Below, piece by piece: positions 18,583-27,539 of a stretch of 64,000 nucleotides of DNA; positions within the stretch are counted from its first letter, which is position 1, and the number at the start of each line of letters is the position of its first letter. Made by a program: the position numbers and the translations under genes. Under the pieces are notes generated by a model, which saw nothing but the letters and a program-made list of their open reading frames with translations, ran no database searches and was not told the origin of the DNA. Source of the stretch: Curvibacter microcysteis (GTDB lineage Bacteria; Pseudomonadota; Gammaproteobacteria; Burkholderiales; Burkholderiaceae_C); contig NZ_JAQSIO010000001.1 of assembly GCF_028649455.1 (NCBI RefSeq), positions 620,001 through 684,000 of the forward strand, read 5' to 3'.

Positions 18583-19461
18583 ATGACCGAACCGACCTCA
18601 GCCGCCCCAGCCGACATCCCGGCCGATCCACCGGCCCTGCCACCCCCCCCGCCCACGCCGTCGATCTGGCGGGCGCCCCAGCTCTCCATGCGCTGGTGGC
18701 CGGTGTTCCTGCGCAACCTGCTGGTCTGGCGCAAGCTGGCCATCCCCAGCCTGGTGGGCAACATCGCCGAGCCCCTGATGTGGCTGGTGGCCTTTGGCTA
18801 CGGCATGGGCGCGCTGGTGGGGCAGATCACGGTCAACGGCCCCGAAGGCGCCACCCAGGTGCCCTACATCCTGTTCCTGGCCAGCGGCTCGATCTGCATG
18901 AGCGCCATGAACGCGGCTTCGTTCGAGGCGCTGTACTCAGCGTTTTCACGCATGCATGTGCAAAAGACCTGGGACGGCATCATGAACGCGCCGGTCTCCC
19001 TGGACGACGTGGTGCTGGCCGAGATGCTGTGGGCCGCCTTCAAGTCCTTGTTCACCGTGACCGCCATCCTGTGCGTGATGCTGGCCCTGGGCATCAGCCA
19101 CAGCCCCAAGCTGCTGCTGGCCTGGCTGGTGCTGCTGGGCGTGGGGGCCATGTTCTCCAGCATTGCGCTGATCTTCAACGCCCTGGCCAAGGGCTACGAC
19201 TTCTTCACCTACTACTTCACCCTGGTGCTGACGCCCATGATGTTCCTGTCGGGCATCTTCTTCCCGCGTGAGCAGCTGCCTGAGTTGGTGCGCCTGGCCT
19301 CGGACTGGTTGCCGCTGACCAACGCCGTGGAGCTGGTGCGCCCGCTGTTCATGGACCGCTGGCCCGAACACGCGCTGCGCCACGCGGGCGTGCTGACCGG
19401 CTACACCGTGGTGGCCTTCTGGGTCGCCCTGGCCCTGACGCGCAAACGCTTTCGGGGCTGA
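18583..19461 (+). CDS. ABC-2 type transporter permease, NodJ-like
   Basis: 292 residues. A Pro-rich cytoplasmic N-terminus precedes about six transmembrane helices; AEPLMWLVAFGYGMGALVG, a Ser-rich ASGSICMSAMNAASFEA stretch and LTPMMFLSGIFFPREQLPE fit the ABC-2/NodJ family. It should form a homodimer with two copies of the upstream ATPase for export of a lipid-linked or oligosaccharide-like compound (family knowledge). It ends six bases from the convergent YhgE/Pip gene. Confidence 0.9.
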   Translation: MTEPTSAAPADIPADPPALPPPPPTPSIWRAPQLSMRWWPVFLRNLLVWRKLAIPSLVGNIAEPLMWLVAFGYGMGALVGQITVNGPEGATQVPYILFLASGSICMSAMNAASFEALYSAFSRMHVQKTWDGIMNAPVSLDDVVLAEMLWAAFKSLFTVTAILCVMLALGISHSPKLLLAWLVLLGVGAMFSSIALIFNALAKGYDFFTYYFTLVLTPMMFLSGIFFPREQLPELVRLASDWLPLTNAVELVRPLFMDRWPEHALRHAGVLTGYTVVAFWVALALTRKRFRG

Positions 19462-19467
19462 GCCCGA

Positions 19468-21372
19468 TCAGAGCTTGACCGTGGGCTGGTACTCGTCCAG
19501 GCCCACGCGCACCCATCGGCCAAACAAGGCCATCAGCGCCACCGCCACCACGCCGGACAGCACCACCATGGCGCAGGCGTGGCCCCAGCCGTTGTCGTAA
19601 GCGCCAAACAACACCGCTCGGAAGGCCTGGACCACCCAGCTGAACGGCAGCCAGTCGTGCACCGCGCGGAAAAAGCCCGCCGACAGCTCCACCGGCAGCA
19701 CGCCGCCGCCCGCCGACAGTTGCAGGGTCAGCAAGAGCACGGTCAGGATGCGGCCAAAGTCGCCGAACACCTGCACCACCGCCGACAGCACGGCCAGGAA
19801 CACCACCGCAGCCAAGGCCATGGTCACGCCCAGCGCCCCCGCCCGCGGGGTGTGCACCGAGAGCACAAACAGCAAGGTCAGCTCCACCAGGGCCACTTGC
19901 AACAACACCACCAGCACCGGCACGGCCATCTTGCCCACCGCCTTGGCCAGGCGAGGGTAGTGGCCGTGGTCGTGCAGCACCAGGCTCATGTTGAACAAAT
20001 AGCCGGCCATGACCGCGCCAATCCACAGCGCCACCGACACCATGTTGGGGATGAAGGCCACGCCGTTGTTGGCCACCGGCGCTTCGACCTGCACCTGGGG
20101 CGCCACCGACTCGGCCAGGCCCGAGGCATTGCCCTCCAGCCGGGTGATGGACTTGGGCAGCGCCGCCTCGATGGTCTGAATGCCCATCAACAAGCGCTGG
20201 GCACCGTGGGCCAGTTGCACGCCGGCGTCGCTGAACTCATCGAGCTGCTTGTCCGCCGGCAGCTTGGCCGACATCTTGTGCACGCCCTCGCCCAGGGTCT
20301 GCAGCCCATCGGTGAGCTGGCCCACGCCCCCCTCCAGCGCGGCCGATCCACTGACCAATTGCTTGTTGCCCGCCAGCGCCTGGCGGTTGGCCGCACGCGC
20401 CTGCTTGAGGCCTTGCTGCAGTTGCTCGGCCCCATCGGCCAGTTGCCCCGCCCCGGCAGAAACGCGCTCGCCCACCAGCCACAGGGATTCGGTCTCGGTC
20501 TGCATCTGACGCGCCCCGGCGAGCAACTGGCCGGCCCCACCGTCGAGCTGGTCCAGGCCATTGCCCAGCTGCGCCAGGCCGCTGCCCAGCTCTCGTTGGC
20601 CCGCGCTGAGCTGCTGGGCGCCTTGCTTGAGGGCCTTCAGGTCGGCTGGCGGCGGCAGGTGCGACTCCAGCGTGCGGATGCCGGCATTGACCTCCTTGAA
20701 GCCCTCACCCACCTGGCTGGCCGCGTCGCGGTAGCGCTGGCTGCCCGTGGCCAGGGTGTGGGCGCCGTCGTGCAACTGGGCCATGGCGCGGCGCAACTGG
20801 GTCAGTCGGTCCTGCGAGCTGGAGGCCGTGTCCAGGACCAGGGACCAGCGCTGCTCGTTGAGCATCTCGTTGACCTGGTGGCCGATCTCGGAGGCAAAAC
20901 GCCGCGCCAGCCCGGCCGAGCTGTAGTTGTTGCCCTCCGACGTGTAGATGACCAGCTCGCCCGCGCCGCGCTCGATGCCAGGCACGGCGTTGGCGCTGAA
21001 GTTGGGCGGGATCAGCAGGGCAAAGGCCAACTCGCCCCGGCGCACCGCCTGGCGCGCCTCCTCGGGGTTGTTCAAAGGCCGAAAGCCGAAGGACTGGCGT
21101 TCGATCAGGGTCTGGCTCAGCTCAGCGCCCACATTGGCCTGGCGTCCCATGTAGTGGATGCCCTGGTCCTCGTTGACGATGCCCACCGGCAGCTCGCTGG
21201 TGTGGCCGTTGGGGTCCCAGACGCTGCTCAGGTAGATCAGCGAGTACAGCGCAGGCACCACGCCCACGGCCAGGATGGCCAGCCAGATGCGCGGAAAGCG
21301 GCGCAGCAGGGCGAACTCGGCCCCCGCGATGGCCAAGGTGCCACGAACCAGGTCGCGCAGGTACAGGAGCAT
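19468..21372 (-). CDS. YhgE/Pip-domain membrane protein
   Basis: 634 residues. One transmembrane helix near the N-terminus (ILAVGVVPALYSLIYLSSVWDP, the YhgE/Pip N-terminal signature), a long extracytoplasmic part of about 370 residues, then five or so helices at the C-terminus. The middle carries repeated G-x-x-Q-L / L-x-x-G motifs (QQLSAGQRELGSGLAQ and similar) expected to form an extended coiled rod. The family is related to ABC-2 membrane proteins; Pip of Lactococcus is a phage receptor and others belong to type VII secretion, but the Gram-negative role is unclear. Confidence 0.88.
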   Translation of the reverse strand: MLLYLRDLVRGTLAIAGAEFALLRRFPRIWLAILAVGVVPALYSLIYLSSVWDPNGHTSELPVGIVNEDQGIHYMGRQANVGAELSQTLIERQSFGFRPLNNPEEARQAVRRGELAFALLIPPNFSANAVPGIERGAGELVIYTSEGNNYSSAGLARRFASEIGHQVNEMLNEQRWSLVLDTASSSQDRLTQLRRAMAQLHDGAHTLATGSQRYRDAASQVGEGFKEVNAGIRTLESHLPPPADLKALKQGAQQLSAGQRELGSGLAQLGNGLDQLDGGAGQLLAGARQMQTETESLWLVGERVSAGAGQLADGAEQLQQGLKQARAANRQALAGNKQLVSGSAALEGGVGQLTDGLQTLGEGVHKMSAKLPADKQLDEFSDAGVQLAHGAQRLLMGIQTIEAALPKSITRLEGNASGLAESVAPQVQVEAPVANNGVAFIPNMVSVALWIGAVMAGYLFNMSLVLHDHGHYPRLAKAVGKMAVPVLVVLLQVALVELTLLFVLSVHTPRAGALGVTMALAAVVFLAVLSAVVQVFGDFGRILTVLLLTLQLSAGGGVLPVELSAGFFRAVHDWLPFSWVVQAFRAVLFGAYDNGWGHACAMVVLSGVVAVALMALFGRWVRVGLDEYQPTVKL

Positions 21373-21473
21373 GGGAGGAGCGCTTACAGAAAGGAGAGCG
21401 GGGAATGGGCAGACTGTAACAACGCTCGTGTCCTGCTGCTGGCGGCCGCCTCAAGCCCCCAGCGCGGGCGGCC

Positions 21474-23063
21474 TCAGCGCGCGGCGCGGATCAGGTCCAC
21501 CGCCTTTTCGGCCAGCATGATGGTGGGCGCGTTGGTGTTGCCGCTGACGATGCGCGGCATGACCGAGGCGTCCACCACGCGCAGGCCCTGCAGGCCGTGC
21601 ACGCGCAGCGAGGCGTCCACCACATCCAGCGGCCCCGGCCCCATGCGACAGCTGCCCACCGGGTGGTAGATGGTGTCGGCTTGCTGGCGCACCCAGTGCT
21701 CGATCTCGGCCGGGCTGCGCGCGCGGGCCGCATCGGGCAGCTCACGCCCGCCCAGGGCGGCCAGGGCCGGTTGGGCCAGGATCTCGCGCATGCGCTGCAC
21801 GCCGCGCACCAGGCGGTCCACGTCAGCGCGCTCGGCCAGGAAGTTGGGGTCCACCAAGGGCAGGTCGCGCGGGTCGGTGCTGGCCAGGCGCACCGAGCCC
21901 CGGCTTTGCGGCTGCAACACGCAGACATGGCAGGAATAACCATGGCCGAGCACGGTCTGGCGCCCGTGGTCCATCAACTTGCCAATCACAAAATGCAGTT
22001 GAAGGTCGGGCGCCGGCTCGCTGGCTTGGCTGCGGATGAAGCCCCCGCCCTCGGCAAAATTGGTGGTCAGCACGCCGCGCCGCTGGCGCTGCCACTGCCA
22101 GGCGCCGTGGGCGACACGGCCCAGGCCGGTGAGTGATATGCCAAACAAGTCCTTGCGGTGCGGCGCGTCCATCACCTGCACCACGTCGGGGTGGTCGTGC
22201 AGGTGCTGACCCACGCCAGGCAGGTCGTGCAGCACCGGGATGCCCAGGGCCTGCAGCTGCGCGCCCGCCCCCACCCCCGACAGTTGGAGCAACTGGGGTG
22301 ACAGCAAGGCCCCGGCGCTGAGCAGCACCTCGCGCGAAGCCATCAGGCGCTTTTCCTGCCCGCCTTGCAGGTAGGCCACGCCCACCGCCCGGCGGCCTTC
22401 GAACAGGATTCGGCTGGCCCGCGCCCCGGTGATGACCTGCAGGTTGGAGCGCCCCAGGTGCGGCGTCAGGTAGGCCTTGGCGGCGCTGAAGCGCTCACCC
22501 GCCCGGTGCGTGACCTGGTACAGGCCCACCCCTTCCTGGTCGGCGCCGTTGAAGTCGGGGTTGTGGGCGTGGCCGGCTTGGACGGCTGCGGCCACAAAGG
22601 CGGCGCTGGCCGGGTGCGGCGACATCAAGTCCATCACATGCAGCGGGCCACCCTGGCCGTGCCAGGCATCGACGCCACGTTCGTTGTCTTCGGCCCGCTT
22701 GAAATACGGCAACACATCGTTCCAGCCCCAACCGGGGTTGCCGGCCTGGGCCCAGGCCTCGTAATCGGCGCGCTGGCCGCGCACGTACACCATGGCATTG
22801 ACCGAGCTGCTGCCGCCCAGCACCTTGCCGCGCGGCTGGTATCCCCGACGCCCGTTCAGCCCGGGCTGCGGCGTGGTGTGCTGGTCCCAGCCCAGCAAGC
22901 CAAAACGTGCAATGCCCGCCAGGCCGCCCGGACAGTGCACCAGGGGGCTGGTGTCGGCAGGGCCGGCCTCCAGCAGGGCCACGCGCACAGCGGGGTCTTC
23001 ACTCAAGCGCCCGGCCAGCACACAGCCCGCCGAACCGCCACCGATCACGAGGTAATCGAACAT
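21474..23063 (-). CDS. GMC-family FAD-dependent oxidoreductase (choline/alcohol dehydrogenase-like)
   Basis: 529 residues. N-terminal dinucleotide fold YLVIGGGSAGCVLAGRLSED and the downstream LLEAGP; GMC signature 1 region GGSSSVNAMVYVRGQ; signature 2 around LLSAGALLSPQLLQLSGVG; C-terminal active-site His in YHPVGSCRMG and closing VSGNTNAPTIMLAEKA. Oxidises an alcohol, with acceptor and substrate not readable from sequence; this branch includes choline and aliphatic alcohol dehydrogenases. There is no export signal. Divergent from the hydroxyacyl-CoA dehydrogenase gene. Confidence 0.92.
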   Translation of the reverse strand: MFDYLVIGGGSAGCVLAGRLSEDPAVRVALLEAGPADTSPLVHCPGGLAGIARFGLLGWDQHTTPQPGLNGRRGYQPRGKVLGGSSSVNAMVYVRGQRADYEAWAQAGNPGWGWNDVLPYFKRAEDNERGVDAWHGQGGPLHVMDLMSPHPASAAFVAAAVQAGHAHNPDFNGADQEGVGLYQVTHRAGERFSAAKAYLTPHLGRSNLQVITGARASRILFEGRRAVGVAYLQGGQEKRLMASREVLLSAGALLSPQLLQLSGVGAGAQLQALGIPVLHDLPGVGQHLHDHPDVVQVMDAPHRKDLFGISLTGLGRVAHGAWQWQRQRRGVLTTNFAEGGGFIRSQASEPAPDLQLHFVIGKLMDHGRQTVLGHGYSCHVCVLQPQSRGSVRLASTDPRDLPLVDPNFLAERADVDRLVRGVQRMREILAQPALAALGGRELPDAARARSPAEIEHWVRQQADTIYHPVGSCRMGPGPLDVVDASLRVHGLQGLRVVDASVMPRIVSGNTNAPTIMLAEKAVDLIRAAR

Positions 23064-23203
23064 GGTTTGCCTTTCCGCAAGGGACTGTGTTTTAGCAGGC
23101 CGCGAGCGCCCCCGCTGTCACCTGTCTGCCAGCGCCCCAAACGGGACCGCCGCCAAATTCGATAACAATCCACGCATTGAATTCATCACTAGGAGCACTG
23201 TTT

Positions 23204-24052
23204 ATGAGCATTCAGACTGTGGGCATCATTGGCGCGGGCACCATGGGCAACGGCATCGCGCAGGCCTGCGCGGTAGCGGGCCTGAAGGTGGTGATGGTGG
23301 ACATCGCCGAAGCCGCTGTGCAGCGCGGCCTGGCCACCGTCGCGGGCAGCCTGGACCGCCTGATCAAGAAAGAAAAGATCAGCGCCGCCGACAAGGACGC
23401 GGCCCTCGCCCTGATCCAGGGCAGCACCGACTACGAGGCTCTCAAGCAGGCCCAGATCGTGATCGAAGCGGCCACCGAGAACCACGCGCTCAAGGTCAAG
23501 ATCCTGCAGCAGGTCGATGCACTGCTGGCGCCCGAGGTGATCCTGGCGTCCAACACCTCGTCCATCTCCATCACCCAACTGGCGGCCGCCACCTCGCGCG
23601 CCGACCGCTTCATTGGCATGCACTTCTTCAACCCGGTGCCGATGATGGCCCTGGTGGAAATCATCCGCGGCCTGCAAACCAGCGACGCCACGCACGACGC
23701 CGTCAAGGAACTGGCCCTGGCCCTGGGCAAGAGCCCGATCACGGTGAAGAACGCGCCGGGCTTTGTGGTCAACCGCATCCTGGTGCCCATGATCAACGAA
23801 GCCTTCTTCGTGCTGGCCGAAGGCCTGGCCACGGCCGAAGACATCGACGCCGGCATGAAGCTGGGCTGCAACCAGCCCATCGGCCCGCTGGCCCTGGCCG
23901 ACATGATTGGCCTGGACGTGTGCCTGGCCGTGATGGAGGTCTACCTGAAGGAATACGGCGACAGCAAGTACCGCCCCTGCCCGCTGCTGCGCGAAATGGT
24001 CGCTGCCGGCCGCCTGGGCCGCAAGACGGGCCACGGCGTCTACGCCTACTGA
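23204..24052 (+). CDS. 3-hydroxybutyryl-CoA dehydrogenase
   Basis: 282 residues from ATG 23204, which has AGGAG ten bases upstream; nine further codons upstream are not needed. NAD-binding GAGTMGNGIAQACA at the N-terminus, catalytic region GMHFFNPVPMMALVEIIRG with His and Glu, then GFVVNRILVPMINEA at the helical dimerisation domain. It interconverts 3-hydroxyacyl-CoA and 3-oxoacyl-CoA, for butyrate, PHB or phenylacetate-type pathways. It is a single-domain enzyme without a fused crotonase; a separate crotonase gene follows. Confidence 0.94.
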   Translation: MSIQTVGIIGAGTMGNGIAQACAVAGLKVVMVDIAEAAVQRGLATVAGSLDRLIKKEKISAADKDAALALIQGSTDYEALKQAQIVIEAATENHALKVKILQQVDALLAPEVILASNTSSISITQLAAATSRADRFIGMHFFNPVPMMALVEIIRGLQTSDATHDAVKELALALGKSPITVKNAPGFVVNRILVPMINEAFFVLAEGLATAEDIDAGMKLGCNQPIGPLALADMIGLDVCLAVMEVYLKEYGDSKYRPCPLLREMVAAGRLGRKTGHGVYAY

Positions 24053-24064
24053 GGCGCCCAGCCT

Positions 24065-24091
24065 GCTGAGCGGACAGCGCGTCCGTTCAGC
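24065..24091 (+). terminator. hairpin after 3-hydroxybutyryl-CoA dehydrogenase gene
   Basis: GCTGAGCGGAC-AGCGC-GTCCGTTCAGC: an eleven-base stem with one G-T pair, 13 bases after the stop. A C-rich rather than T-rich tail follows, so termination is plausible but not certain. Confidence 0.4.
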
Positions 24092-24152
24092 CCCCAAGCG
24101 CCCGACCCCCTTGTCACATCGGTGAAAGCGGGGCTCGGGCTGCCGGCCTAGC

Positions 24153-24992
24153 ATGGCCGGCATGACCCACACCCCCAACGCCCCCACCCTGCCGCCGGCC
24201 CCGCCCGAGGGCTGCATCGTCACCGAAGTGCGCGGCGCCGTGCTGCTGATCGGCATCAACCGCCCCGCCAAGCGCAACGGCTTCACGCCCCGCATGTACC
24301 GAGAGCTGGCCGAGGCCTACACCCGGCTCGACGAGGACCCCGCGCTGCGCGTGGGCGTGCTGCATGCGTTTGGCGCGCATTTCACCGCCGGGCTGGACCT
24401 GCCCACCATCGCGCCGCTGATGAAACGCGGCGAGCGCGCCATGCCGCTGGGCCTGGTCGAGCCCAACGACCTGGGCACGCCCGGCTACCGACGCCGCACC
24501 AAACCCATGGTGGTGGCCGTGCAGGGCATCACCTTCACCGTGGGCATCGAGCTGATGCTGGCCGCCGACATCGTGATTGCGGCCGACGACTGCCGTTTTT
24601 CCCAACTCGAGGTCAAGCGCGGCATCATGGCCACGGGCGGCGCCACCCTGCGCATGGCCGAGCGTGCCGGGTTGGGCAACGCCCTGCTGCACCTGCTGAC
24701 TGGCGACGAATTCGGCTCGGCCGAGGCCTTGCGCCTGAACTTTGTGCAAAAAGTGGTGCCTGCCGGCCAGCAACTGGAGGTCGCGTTGGCCCTGGCCCAA
24801 ACCGTGGCCGAACAGGCCCCGCTGGCCGTGGTGGCCACACGGCTCAACGCCCTCAAGGCGGTCGAACACGGCCCGGTGGTGGCGATGCACGAGTTCATTG
24901 AGACCCAGCAGCGCCTGTCCAACAGCGAGGACGCGCGCGAGGGCGTGCAGTCCTTCGTCGAGAAGCGCGCTGCGCGCTTTGTGGGGCGCTGA
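24153..24992 (+). CDS. crotonase/enoyl-CoA hydratase family protein
   Basis: 279 residues (ATG 24162 gives 276). Crotonase fold: VLLIGINRPAKRNGFTPRM, the oxyanion-hole segment AFGAHFTAGLDLPT, VQGITFTVGIELMLAADIVIAADDCRFSQLEVKRGI with one acidic residue at the usual catalytic place, and a helical C-terminus. Substrate class is CoA thioesters, but the TFTVG variation and LLHLL stretch make the exact reaction (hydratase, isomerase or hydrolase) unsure. A hairpin lies between it and the dehydrogenase, so it may have its own promoter. Convergent with the fumarase gene, 23-base gap. Confidence 0.85.
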   Translation: MAGMTHTPNAPTLPPAPPEGCIVTEVRGAVLLIGINRPAKRNGFTPRMYRELAEAYTRLDEDPALRVGVLHAFGAHFTAGLDLPTIAPLMKRGERAMPLGLVEPNDLGTPGYRRRTKPMVVAVQGITFTVGIELMLAADIVIAADDCRFSQLEVKRGIMATGGATLRMAERAGLGNALLHLLTGDEFGSAEALRLNFVQKVVPAGQQLEVALALAQTVAEQAPLAVVATRLNALKAVEHGPVVAMHEFIETQQRLSNSEDAREGVQSFVEKRAARFVGR

Positions 24993-25015
24993 AGTGCTGG
25001 GCTCGACCGCCCTAT

Positions 25016-26527
25016 TCAAGCCTGGTCAGACGGATCGGACGTACCAAAGCGGTGCAGGCAACGGCCTTGGCTGTCCACTGCGACGGTGACGGGAAAGTCT
25101 TGCAACTCGAACTCGTGGATGGCCTCCATGCCCAGATCCTCAAACGCCACCACCCGGGCGGCCCGAATCGCCCGGGACAACAGGTAGGCTGCGCCCCCCG
25201 TGGCGCACAGGTAGGCCCCCTGATGCCGCTGGATCGCGCGCACGGCCTGCGGTCCGCGCTCGGCCTTCCCGATCATGGCCAACAAACCGGCTTGAGCCAT
25301 CAGCGGCTCGACAAAGCGGTCCATCCGGGTGGCGGTGGTGGGGCCTGCGGGGCCCACGGCCTCGTCACGGACCGCCTCCACGGGCCCCACGTAATAAACC
25401 ACCCGGCCGCGCAAATCCACGGGCAAGGGCTCGCCGTTCGCCAACTGGGTCACCAAGCGCTGGTGGGCGGCGTCACGCGCCGTCAGCACCCGCCCGGACA
25501 GCAGAAGGGTCTGGCCAATCGCCCAGCCCGCCACCACCTCCGGCGTGAGCTGATCCAACGCCACCCGGGTCGCGCCAGGCAGCTCTGCCTGCTCGGGCAC
25601 ACCGGCCCACAAGGAAGGGTCTGGCGTCGGCAGGGTCGCTGGCCCCTGGCCGTCCAGCGAGAAGCGCAGGTAACGGGTGGCCGCGCAGTTCGGGATCAGG
25701 GCAACTTGCAAGGCCGCCGCATGGCAGGGGGCTGATCGGACCTGCACGTCCAAGACGGCAGACAGACCGCCCAAGCCCTGCGCTCCAATCCCCAAAGCAT
25801 TGGCCCGAGCGTGCACCTCGAGACGCAACTGCTCCTCCGGCGTATGGGCACCGCGCGCCTGCAATTCAGCCAGGTCCATGGGTTGGAACAGGGCCTGTTT
25901 GGCCAGCAGCATGGCCTGCTCCGGACTGCCCCCAATGCCCACCCCCAGTGTGCCCGGCGGGCACCAGCCCGCGCCCAGGCCGGGCAACTGGGCCACGACC
26001 CAATCGGCCACCTTGTCACTGGGCAGCAGGGTGGCAAAGCGCGCCTTGAGCTCACCGCCACCGCCCTTGGCCACCACCAGCACCTCCAAGCCAGAACCGG
26101 CCACCAGTTCGCACTGCACGATCGCCGGGGTGTTGTCCCCGGTGTTGCGGCGCTGGCCCAGTGGGTCGGCCACCAACGTGGCCCGCAAGGGGTTGTCGGG
26201 ATCACGGTAGGCGCGCCGGACCCCCTCATTGGCCAGGGCCTGCAGGCTCCACAGCGGCTGGGCGTCGCGGCGATAGAACTGGACGGCCATGCCCAGGCTG
26301 ACAAACACCTGGGCCACCCCCGTGTCCTGACACAGCGGGCGCTGCCCCTGCGCAGCCAGTCGGCTGTTGACCAACAATTGCGACAGCGCCGCCCGCGCTG
26401 GCGGGTGGGTTTCGGCGTCGAAGGCCCGGCGCAGCGCGCGCACAAATTCGGGGGGATGGTGGTGGCTGATGTGCTGGAAGGCCTGCGCCAGACTGGCGAC
26501 CAAGTCCTCCTGTGCGATGCGCGTCAT
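25016..26527 (-). CDS. class I (iron-sulfur) fumarate hydratase
   Basis: 503 residues from ATG 26527. Fused alpha and beta parts as in FumA: PLCQDTGVAQVF, AGWCPPGTLGVGIGGSPEQ and LIPNCAATRYL provide the three Cys expected to bind the 4Fe-4S cluster; the beta part has YYVGPVEAVRDEAVGPAGPTTATRMD. The enzyme hydrates fumarate to malate, or a related compound such as mesaconate in some relatives. It is the last gene of an operon with a Bug protein (six bases between the gene ends in the longer reading) and a fumarase/aspartase-superfamily lyase, suggesting it consumes fumarate that the lyase makes (inference). Confidence 0.9.
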   Translation of the reverse strand: MTRIAQEDLVASLAQAFQHISHHHPPEFVRALRRAFDAETHPPARAALSQLLVNSRLAAQGQRPLCQDTGVAQVFVSLGMAVQFYRRDAQPLWSLQALANEGVRRAYRDPDNPLRATLVADPLGQRRNTGDNTPAIVQCELVAGSGLEVLVVAKGGGGELKARFATLLPSDKVADWVVAQLPGLGAGWCPPGTLGVGIGGSPEQAMLLAKQALFQPMDLAELQARGAHTPEEQLRLEVHARANALGIGAQGLGGLSAVLDVQVRSAPCHAAALQVALIPNCAATRYLRFSLDGQGPATLPTPDPSLWAGVPEQAELPGATRVALDQLTPEVVAGWAIGQTLLLSGRVLTARDAAHQRLVTQLANGEPLPVDLRGRVVYYVGPVEAVRDEAVGPAGPTTATRMDRFVEPLMAQAGLLAMIGKAERGPQAVRAIQRHQGAYLCATGGAAYLLSRAIRAARVVAFEDLGMEAIHEFELQDFPVTVAVDSQGRCLHRFGTSDPSDQA

Positions 26528-26532
26528 GGGGC

Positions 26533-27510
26533 TCAATCCAGCTGGATCTTGGCGTCCGTCACCACCTTGCGCCAGCGTTCCACCTCGGACGCCGTGTGCT
26601 TGGCAAAGGCCTCGGGGGCGTAGCTGGCGTCGGGCAGCAGCAGGATGCCCTGACTGCCCATGCGGCGGGTCCACTCCTTGTCACCCAAGGCCTTGAGGTA
26701 GGCCTGGTGCATCTTCTGCACCACCTCGCGGGGTACCCCTTTGGGGGCGTAGAGGCCATACCAGGTCGCCGCTTCAAAGCCAGGCAACACCTTCTCAGCC
26801 AAGGGCGGCACCCCTGGGTACTGTTGGGGCATGGGGCTGGTCGAGGTGAGCGCCAGGGCGGTCAAGCGCCCCCCTTGGACCTGCGGCAGCGCCGTGTTGC
26901 TTTGGTCAAACATGACATCGACCTGGCCGGCGATCAGGTCGTTGATGGCGGGCGCCGCGCCCTTGTAAGCCACCTGGGTCACATCGATGCCCGCCTTGGC
27001 CTCGAACAAGGCCGCAATCAGGTGCGAGGACGAGCCCAGGCCCGCGTTGCTGAAGTTCACCTTGCCCGGTGCAGCCTTGGCCGCCGCGATCAGGTCGGCG
27101 GCGGATTTGTAGGGCGAGCTTTTCCCCACCAGCAACACCAGCGGTGTGTCGGGAAAGCGGAACACGGCATCGAAGTCCTTCACCGGGTCATACGACAACT
27201 TTTTGTACAGCGCAGGGCCGGCACCCATGTAGCCCATGTGGCCCACAAGGAAGGTGTAGCCATCGGGGGTGGCGCGCGCGGCCTTGGCTGCGCCAATCGT
27301 GCCACCGGCGCCCGCCGCGTTCTCGATCACGATGACCTGACCCATTTGCTTGCTGACCTTGTCCGCGATGTCGCGGGCCATGGCATCGGTCGGCCCCCCC
27401 GCTGCAAAAGGCACGATCCAGGTGATGTTGCGGGCGGGCCAGGCCTGGGCCAGAGCCCCTGCACTGAAGGTGATGCACAGGGCGGCCAAGAGGGTTTTGA
27501 GGCATTTCAT
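26533..27510 (-). CDS. Bug/TctC-family substrate-binding protein
   Basis: About 325 residues from ATG 27510, preceded by GGAGA; 11 more codons upstream are open. A clear Sec signal peptide (KTLLAALCITFSAGALAQA) is followed by Bug motifs ITWIVPFAAGGPTDAMARDIA, VIENAAGAGGTIG and VAYKGAAPAINDLIAG. It captures a carboxylated compound in the periplasm. Position between the lyase and fumarase genes suggests an (amino)carboxylate substrate. No permease genes accompany it. Confidence 0.93.
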   Translation of the reverse strand: MKCLKTLLAALCITFSAGALAQAWPARNITWIVPFAAGGPTDAMARDIADKVSKQMGQVIVIENAAGAGGTIGAAKAARATPDGYTFLVGHMGYMGAGPALYKKLSYDPVKDFDAVFRFPDTPLVLLVGKSSPYKSAADLIAAAKAAPGKVNFSNAGLGSSSHLIAALFEAKAGIDVTQVAYKGAAPAINDLIAGQVDVMFDQSNTALPQVQGGRLTALALTSTSPMPQQYPGVPPLAEKVLPGFEAATWYGLYAPKGVPREVVQKMHQAYLKALGDKEWTRRMGSQGILLLPDASYAPEAFAKHTASEVERWRKVVTDAKIQLD

Positions 27511-27539
27511 GGTGCTGTCTCCAACTGGAATCGAGGTGG

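Noticed and set aside
20237-20620. Short repeated motifs in the YhgE/Pip gene as a possible DNA repeat array
   Set aside because: The repetition is at the protein level (G-x-x-Q-L heptad-like units of the family), with variable DNA; not a CRISPR or tandem repeat.
23064-23203. Possible operator in the GMC/hydroxyacyl-CoA dehydrogenase gap
   Set aside because: Only a normal ribosome-binding site and no convincing repeats were seen.
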